Assembly (NCBI GenBank): GCA_028697565.1 | Contig: JAQVEU010000017.1 | Span: 1-10,879, forward strand | Source: Candidatus Ratteibacteria bacterium | GTDB lineage: Bacteria; Ratteibacteria; UBA8468; B48-G9; JAFGKM01 | DNA length: 10,879 nucleotides | Direction: 5' to 3' | Shown here: positions 5,719-10,879 of the stretch, one piece after another | Position numbering within the stretch: the first letter of the stretch is position 1 | Layout: each line of letters begins with the position of its first letter | Notes under the pieces: generated by a model | The model's database searches: none | What the model saw: the letters and a program-made list of their open reading frames with translations, nothing else | What the model was told of the DNA's origin: nothing | Program-made: the position numbers and the translations under genes

Positions 5719-7653
5719 TTATTTTATCACCAATATCTTTTCGTCAAAAGTTTTATCCACTGGTTTTAAGATAACTGCTGCCAGTGGTGGAAGGGTTATA
5801 TTGACAGAAAAAGGTCTGTTATGGACTGATATATTTTCTGCTTTTACCATCCCAAAGTTTCCGGTATTGCTTCCACCATAGAGTTCAGAATCGCTATTGA
5901 ATATCTCTTGATAGCATGTTTTTAAAGGGACACCAATTCTGTAGTTATGCCTTGGCACAGGAGTAAAATTGAAAACAGCAATAAGAAAATCGTCTTGTTT
6001 AATACCCTTTCTTATAAATGATACCACACTACTCTCATAGTCCGAAAAGTCAATCCACTCAAACCCATCTGGTGAAAAGTCCACCTCAAATAGTGGCGGC
6101 TCTTTTTTGTACAAAGCATTTATATCAGATACAAACTTTTTCATCTTTTTATGTTCGTCCCTTTCAAGTAGATACCAGTCAAGTTCACTCTGATAGTTCC
6201 ATTCAGATATCTGTCCAAATTCACCACCCATAAAAAGTAGTTTTTTACCCGGATGGCAGTACATATATGTAACAAGAAGTCGGAGATTGGCAAACTTCTG
6301 CCACATATCACCCGGCATTTTAGAAAGGAGAGACCTTTTGCCATGTACAACCTCATCATGAGATAATGGGAGTATAAAATTTTCAGAGAAGGCATAAAGC
6401 AAGCTAAATGTTAAGCAGTTATGATGGTACTTCCTGTATATCGGGTCAAGAGTAAAATAGTATAGTGTATCATGCATCCACCCCATATTCCACTTAAATC
6501 CGAACCCCAGTCCCCCTGTATAAACAGGTCTACTTACCATAGGCCACGCAGTGGATTCCTCGGCTATAGTAAAACAACCGGGACATCTACCATACACAGA
6601 TGTATTAAGTCGTCTGAGAAATTCAATCGCATCAAGGTTTTCCCTTCCTCCGTATATGTTGGGTATCCACTCCCCTTCTTTTCTTGAGTAGTCCAGATAA
6701 AGCATTGATGCCACAGCATCAACCCGAAGCCCATCTATATAGAAGTTTTCAAGCCAGTTAAGAGCACTGTTAATTAGAAAATTACTTACCTCATATCTGC
6801 CATAGTTAAAGATGGCACTTTTCCAGTCCGGGTGGTCTCTCTTCTGGGGATAACAATGTTCATAGAGATGTGTTCCATCAAAGTAGTATAGCCCAAAGTC
6901 GTCCTTGGGAAAGTGTGCGGGTGTCCAGTCAAGGATAATGCCTATGTTGTTTTTATGAAGGCAATCAACAAAAAACCTGAAGTCATCTGGTGTTCCAAAC
7001 CTGCTGGTTGGTGCAAAAAAGCCAGTGGTCTGATACCCCCATGAAGAGTCCAGCGGATGTTCTGCAATGGGTAAGAGTTCTACCCAGTTAAATCCAGTTT
7101 CTTTTAGATATGGAATAAGTTTCTCTGCTATTTCGCGGTAGTTTAAAAAAGTTCCATCTTTTCGTCTTTTCCATGAGCCCAGATGCATCTCATATATAGC
7201 CACAGGTTCCTTATAAATATCAGAGGGGACTATTCTTTCTGCTTCCCATCTATATTCTGATTGATATGTAATTGATGCATTTGCAGGCCTGACTTCAAAA
7301 AAGGTGCCATAAGGGTCTGATTTCAACAATATCTGATTATTTTTCGTATAAATTTCAAACTTGTAGGGAATAATATCTTTTACCCCGGGTATAAAAATCT
7401 CCCAGATTCCTGAATCTCCAAGTGACCGCATCTTGTGCCTATTTCCATCCCAGTTATTGAAGTCGCCTTTTACACTTACAGCCACAGCATTTGGTGCCCA
7501 GACAGCAAAGTTATAGCCATCAATGCCATCTACCGTTCTTCTGTGTGCACCAAGTTTTTTATAAATCTCAAGATGAGAGCCCTCATTAAATAGATACAGG
7601 TCTACAGGGCCAAAAAATGACTCCTTAAAATAATATCTTTCTATACTATCCAA
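5719..7653 (-). CDS. glgB: 1,4-alpha-glucan (glycogen) branching enzyme, GH13
   Basis: It cuts an alpha-1,4 glucan chain and transfers the piece to form an alpha-1,6 branch during glycogen synthesis. At 644 residues it is a short form with a single CBM48 domain (about 45-125; FAVWAPNAVAVSVKGDFNNWD at 49-69), without the extra N-terminal domain of the roughly 730-residue E. coli type. The GH13 barrel follows: YEMHLGSW (154-161), LDWTPAHF (241-248, with D242 and H247), GLRVDAV (308-314, nucleophile D312), TIAEEST (362-368, acid/base E365) and LSHDEVVHGKRS (430-441, transition-state D433). A C-terminal beta domain ends near residue 630. All catalytic residues are present. The start is TTG at 7653, supported by AAGGAAG just upstream and by the usual N-terminal length. 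It overlaps the GH57 gene by 13 nt, which suggests translational coupling. Confidence 0.96.
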   Translation of the reverse strand: MDSIERYYFKESFFGPVDLYLFNEGSHLEIYKKLGAHRRTVDGIDGYNFAVWAPNAVAVSVKGDFNNWDGNRHKMRSLGDSGIWEIFIPGVKDIIPYKFEIYTKNNQILLKSDPYGTFFEVRPANASITYQSEYRWEAERIVPSDIYKEPVAIYEMHLGSWKRRKDGTFLNYREIAEKLIPYLKETGFNWVELLPIAEHPLDSSWGYQTTGFFAPTSRFGTPDDFRFFVDCLHKNNIGIILDWTPAHFPKDDFGLYYFDGTHLYEHCYPQKRDHPDWKSAIFNYGRYEVSNFLINSALNWLENFYIDGLRVDAVASMLYLDYSRKEGEWIPNIYGGRENLDAIEFLRRLNTSVYGRCPGCFTIAEESTAWPMVSRPVYTGGLGFGFKWNMGWMHDTLYYFTLDPIYRKYHHNCLTFSLLYAFSENFILPLSHDEVVHGKRSLLSKMPGDMWQKFANLRLLVTYMYCHPGKKLLFMGGEFGQISEWNYQSELDWYLLERDEHKKMKKFVSDINALYKKEPPLFEVDFSPDGFEWIDFSDYESSVVSFIRKGIKQDDFLIAVFNFTPVPRHNYRIGVPLKTCYQEIFNSDSELYGGSNTGNFGMVKAENISVHNRPFSVNITLPPLAAVILKPVDKTFDEKILVIK

Positions 7654-9623
7654 TTTTCTTCCTTTTTGCCGAACCTTATCTTAAAATAGTCCGTTGCAGG
7701 TATAACAATATCCTGCCCATTTTTTTTGATGGTTATATTAAAAAAAATCACATCTTCTCCCTCTGATAGTATCTCTTTTTTTGGTATCATTATCTCTATT
7801 ATATCACCCCACACAAAATATAATGGTTCAGAGACAGGACCATTATGTTTTATAGAAAATGTTTTTTTATAGGAGTTGAAAAAAGAAATAATAATCTCTA
7901 TATCTTTTTCATCCGATATGTCCAGCCGTATATAAAAATTATTATCATCATAGCCGTAAAATATCTTTTTTACAGGAAGTTCAACTGGTTTGAATGTCCC
8001 CCATAAACTGAATACATCTACCTCAACAGCAGTATGCCACTCATAAAAGTGTGTAACTTTACCATCAATAGAAGGAGTTATGTATGGCAATATATCCTCA
8101 GTAATATATTGTTCCACAGGAAAGGCAAGATATTCAGGTGGTTGGAATCCAGCAGTTTCATATATCTTCCTTATACTATTTCTAAAGTACATATCAAACC
8201 TTATCTTTATCTCTTTATCAGCAGGTAGACTGTACCACCAGAACCAGTCACTGGATTCTGCTAACATAATATATTGCAAAAGTTGCTGTTTTTTCTCTTC
8301 ACTTAGTGTGTCAATCTTTTCTTTAGCAGTTTTCCTTGCATCTCTAAGTATTGACCATGCCTTATTTGCCGGTTCCTTGCCTATCCAGTTGTCAAAGTTA
8401 ACGCCCATCCAGCTGCCAGGTGATATTCTTTCAAGTTTGGTGCGGGTTATATCGCTATTTAGTGCTTCTGAAAATGTTGTTGTTTTTATAGTTTTAGAAT
8501 TGGTCAACATTTCATAAAAGGTTGATAGAAAATGTGTACCATAGTTTGTGTAAAAGTCCCATGGATTTTCTCCGTCAAGGATAATGGATACTATCTGATT
8601 GGTTCTACCTTCGGATAGTCCGTTGATATACTCAAAAAGATTTATTGCTGCTTTTTTCTCATCCATTCTTTGATATGAAAAACCTATGAGGTCTGAGATA
8701 TGATGGTCTCTGAAAAAGACAGAGATGCTGTTTTTATACTCCCAGATATTATAACGTTCCTTTTCTGTAAGTGGTTTTGAAAGTGTTTCTGCAAGGAGGT
8801 GTTCATCAGTGGCTGTCCATTGTATATGGTGTTCAAGAAATAAATTCAGGACCTCATTACTTATCCCTCCTTCAGATGGCCACATTCCATATGGCTGTCT
8901 GTTAAATATACCCTGGTATGTTTTTATTCCCTCTGCAATCTGCATACAGGCATCCTCTGGATATGAAAAAAGTCCATCTGGAATCCGGAGGGATGTTTTT
9001 GTTTGTTTTGCTATATCTGTATTATACAGAAGTGGAAGGATAGGGTGCATCATAGGGCTTGTGCTTACCTCTACCTGTCCTGTTTCCATAAGTTCTCTAT
9101 ATTTTATCAGGGTTCCTTTCAAGATATTTTTTTCTTTATTAAGCAGAAGTTTTTTGTCTTCATTATCAAAATGCCTTCCCTTTTTAAATATCTGGTTAAT
9201 ATCGTCATCTATAATTAATGGATGGAAGCACATAAGATGAAGAAGAACTGTTATGTCAGAAATATCTTCTCTGGAATATGAGGAACTCTTAATTTTTTCA
9301 ATAAGGATATTAACAACAGGGACCCTTTTGAATAAGCAAGGTGGTAGTTCCTGTGCCATCATAAGAATCTGTTTTGCTTCAACATCGGTGTCTTTAAGCA
9401 ATGAAAGAAATCGGTCTTCATATACCCCGTCAGATATATTCTCTATCTGTTTTATAAGGACAGGTGTAAGATTGAAGTTAAGTTTGACCGAAGGGAATTT
9501 TTCTGAGAGTATTGCCATAGGGTAATAGTTAAAAAGAGTTCGAAAAATAATTGTAGGTGTGTTAACTATGTTATTGATTGCATAACAGGGTTGGTGCATA
9601 TGCCATAGTATAGAAAGGTACAT
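7641..9623 (-). CDS. Cytoplasmic GH57 alpha-glucan-active enzyme (amylase/amylopullulanase-like)
   Basis: This 660-residue glycoside hydrolase of family 57 has the conserved regions in order: HMHQP (8-12), a GQVEVSTSPMMHPILP stretch (182-197), GMWPSEGG (246-253, nucleophile E251), ILDGENPW (348-355, acid D350) and the aromatic ESSDWFWWYS (456-465). The spacing of about 100 residues between E251 and D350 fits the alpha-amylase/amylopullulanase branch rather than GH57 branching enzymes. The catalytic region begins at residue 2 and no signal peptide is seen, so it acts inside the cell. Residues about 535-655 form a beta-rich C-terminal domain, perhaps a carbohydrate-binding or DOMON-like sandwich. 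It sits between glgA and glgB, overlapping glgA by 1 nt (TAATG) and glgB by 13 nt. The likely role is trimming or rearranging glycogen. Hydrolase versus transferase activity cannot be decided here. Confidence 0.88.
   Translation of the reverse strand: MYLSILWHMHQPCYAINNIVNTPTIIFRTLFNYYPMAILSEKFPSVKLNFNLTPVLIKQIENISDGVYEDRFLSLLKDTDVEAKQILMMAQELPPCLFKRVPVVNILIEKIKSSSYSREDISDITVLLHLMCFHPLIIDDDINQIFKKGRHFDNEDKKLLLNKEKNILKGTLIKYRELMETGQVEVSTSPMMHPILPLLYNTDIAKQTKTSLRIPDGLFSYPEDACMQIAEGIKTYQGIFNRQPYGMWPSEGGISNEVLNLFLEHHIQWTATDEHLLAETLSKPLTEKERYNIWEYKNSISVFFRDHHISDLIGFSYQRMDEKKAAINLFEYINGLSEGRTNQIVSIILDGENPWDFYTNYGTHFLSTFYEMLTNSKTIKTTTFSEALNSDITRTKLERISPGSWMGVNFDNWIGKEPANKAWSILRDARKTAKEKIDTLSEEKKQQLLQYIMLAESSDWFWWYSLPADKEIKIRFDMYFRNSIRKIYETAGFQPPEYLAFPVEQYITEDILPYITPSIDGKVTHFYEWHTAVEVDVFSLWGTFKPVELPVKKIFYGYDDNNFYIRLDISDEKDIEIIISFFNSYKKTFSIKHNGPVSEPLYFVWGDIIEIMIPKKEILSEGEDVIFFNITIKKNGQDIVIPATDYFKIRFGKKEENWIV
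7658..7664 (-). promoter_or_regulatory. Ribosome-binding site fixing the TTG start of glgB
   Basis: The minus strand reads AAGGAAG, with its AGGA core 6 nt before the TTG at 7653-7651. It lies inside the 3' end of the GH57 gene, so ribosomes finishing that gene can restart here. This site is the reason for choosing TTG as the glgB start. Confidence 0.75.
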
Positions 9624-10879
9624 TATTGCCTCACCAGTGCATTATAGGTTTTAAGATATTCTTCAACAGATGCCTTCCATGAGAAGTCAAGGTTCATTAC
9701 TTTATATACCAGTCGTTCCATTTTGTTCTTATCCTTATAAAAATTAATGGCACTTTCTATCCTTTCCAGTAGTTCTTTGCTACCCCCCTCAAATACAAAG
9801 CCGGTACCCTCTTCTGTCTCGGGGTTATAGTTCTGTACAGTATCTGCAAGACCTCCGACCTTTCTTACGATTGGTATGGTACCATATTTAAAACTTATCA
9901 TCTGTCCGAGCCCGCATGGCTCAAACCTTGAAGGCATCAAAAAGAAATCACTACCTGCATATATCCAGTGTGCAAGTTCATCGTTAAATTCAAATGTCAA
10001 TGAAATTTTTTGTGGCATTTTCTTATGAAAGGTAGAAAGAATATCTTTGTATTTAGGGTCCCCATCTCCAAGTATGACTAACTGGATATTTTTTTGAAGC
10101 AGAGTCTCCATTATTTCTGTAAGATAATCAATACCTTTCTGCTCTGCTAACCGGCTGACCATACCAAATACAGGTATGTCTTTATCCACAATAAGTGATA
10201 GTTTTTTCTGGAGTGCTATCTTATTCTCTAACTTACTTTTTCTGGTTCTATATTTTTTGGGTATGAGATTATCAAATACAGGGTTCCATATCTGATAGTC
10301 AATGCCATTGAGAATTCCCTTTAGTTTATATTGATATTTTCTTAATAGCCCATCAAGTTTATGTCCGAATTCAGGTGTAAGAATTTCCCTCGCATATGTA
10401 GGACTTACCGTATTTATTATGTCAGAATGTATTATACCTGCCTTCATAAAATTAACACTACCGTAAAATTCTAACTCATCCATATTAAAATAGTTCCATG
10501 GAATACCTAATAGATGAAATTTGTCCTGCGGGAAAATTCCCTGGTATCCCAAATTATGGATGGTAAAAAGGGTTTGTGCCTTTGGGAATGTCTCTTTATA
10601 GTACAATTTTAGATACAATGGTAAAAGGGCTGTGTGCCAGTCATGGCAGTGAAATATATCCATCTCTATCTTTAACATCTTTGCTGCTTCAAGTGATGCC
10701 CTCGCAAAAAATGAAAATCTTTCCAAACTATCAGGATAGTCCTTTCCCCCAGGTCCATAAATCTCATCCCTTTCAAAGTATTCTTTGTGACCAATAAAAA
10801 AGACACCTGGAAATTCTTTGCTTTTTGACAAAAATCCATTTTCCTGCCGTTCATTAGAGAATACAATATTCAGCGGGCA
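9623..10879 (-). CDS. glgA: Glycogen (starch) synthase, GT5, 5' end outside the window
   Basis: It elongates alpha-1,4 glucan chains from a nucleotide glucose donor (ADP-glucose in most bacteria). The frame is open to the right edge without a stop, giving 418 visible residues. The family has about 480, so roughly the first 60-80 residues, including the KxGGLADV donor-binding loop, lie beyond the window. Visible motifs, numbered from the edge, are HCHDWHTALLP (77-87), FTIHNLGYQGIFP (105-117), NTVSPTYAREI (156-166), KGILNGID (187-194), VSRLAEQKG (241-249, with R243 and K248), ILGDGD (269-274), SRFEPCGLGQ (317-326, catalytic-site E320) and KVGGLADTV (340-348). A TTG at 10831-10829 is not the start, because conserved-looking sequence continues upstream. 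It is the first visible gene of the operon, and its stop shares one base with the GH57 start. Confidence 0.95.
   Translation of the reverse strand, partial: CPLNIVFSNERQENGFLSKSKEFPGVFFIGHKEYFERDEIYGPGGKDYPDSLERFSFFARASLEAAKMLKIEMDIFHCHDWHTALLPLYLKLYYKETFPKAQTLFTIHNLGYQGIFPQDKFHLLGIPWNYFNMDELEFYGSVNFMKAGIIHSDIINTVSPTYAREILTPEFGHKLDGLLRKYQYKLKGILNGIDYQIWNPVFDNLIPKKYRTRKSKLENKIALQKKLSLIVDKDIPVFGMVSRLAEQKGIDYLTEIMETLLQKNIQLVILGDGDPKYKDILSTFHKKMPQKISLTFEFNDELAHWIYAGSDFFLMPSRFEPCGLGQMISFKYGTIPIVRKVGGLADTVQNYNPETEEGTGFVFEGGSKELLERIESAINFYKDKNKMERLVYKVMNLDFSWKASVEEYLKTYNALVRQ
9629..9632 (-). promoter_or_regulatory. Ribosome-binding site of the GH57 gene
   Basis: The minus strand reads GAGG, 5 nt before the ATG at 9623-9621, inside the last codons of glgA. 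Together with the shared A of TAATG, it indicates stop-restart coupling from glgA. Confidence 0.6.

Noticed and set aside
5519..5881. Plus-strand open frame across the glgB-glnA junction
   Set aside because: It is antisense to two well-supported genes and has no recognisable domain.
8080..9240. Plus-strand open frames opposite the GH57 gene (8080-8517, 8809-9240)
   Set aside because: The GH57 frame carries all conserved regions across this span. The opposite frames look like antisense shadows.
10829..10831. TTG as the true start of a truncated glgA
   Set aside because: The frame stays open for 16 more codons to the window edge, and the protein would lack the N-terminal donor-binding loop. 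The truncation is due to the window, not a broken gene.
10672..10866. Alternative minus-strand frame near the right edge
   Set aside because: The overlapping glgA frame contains HCHDWH and stays open to the edge, so it is the real one.

Overview
This is an AT-rich bacterial window with two unrelated halves that converge on a repeat-filled spacer. The plus strand (1-4022) is an accessory, probably defensive, gene block. The minus strand (10879-4363) is a tightly packed metabolic operon for glycogen/alpha-glucan metabolism that ends in glutamine synthetase. The bacterial-type glycogen synthase, the short one-CBM48 branching enzyme, the GSI-alpha glutamine synthetase, the purine-rich Shine-Dalgarno sites and the proteins rich in Lys, Ile and Glu fit a bacterium, perhaps an uncultivated, anaerobic or thermophile-like lineage. 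Nothing here fixes the phylum. The defence half looks more A-rich by eye than the metabolic half, which is consistent with horizontal transfer.

Plus strand. Positions 1-90 hold the last 29 codons of an unidentified gene. After 2 nt comes a full-length GmrSD-like protein with DUF262 and DUF1524 domains (93-1742). Next is a 410-residue protein (1778-3010) with a PD-(D/E)XK-like signature and a Gly/Thr/Arg motif like that of type II restriction enzymes. After a 157-nt spacer carrying an attC-like structured element comes a 284-residue PD-(D/E)XK protein resembling PGN_0703-type putative restriction endonucleases (3168-4022). Three different nuclease-type proteins in one block point to a restriction or defence island. 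The third gene looks like a separate cassette, because related sequence blocks in the same order and with the same internal spacing lie on both sides of it.

Convergent spacer (4023-4362). It holds a strong 15-bp hairpin, two copies of a unit made of a conserved lead, a small hairpin and a purine tract (with a compensatory base-pair change between the copies), a further hairpin, and a C/U-rich, G-poor stretch downstream of glnA that could be a Rho-dependent termination zone.

Minus strand. The order of transcription is glgA (glycogen synthase, 5' end outside the window), a cytoplasmic GH57 alpha-glucan-active enzyme, glgB (branching enzyme) and glnA. The junctions are a 1-nt overlap, a 13-nt overlap and a 21-nt gap, so this is almost certainly one operon with translational coupling. 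GlgA would elongate alpha-1,4-glucan from a nucleotide sugar, GlgB would add alpha-1,6 branches, and the GH57 enzyme would trim or rearrange the polymer. GlnA links the operon to nitrogen assimilation.
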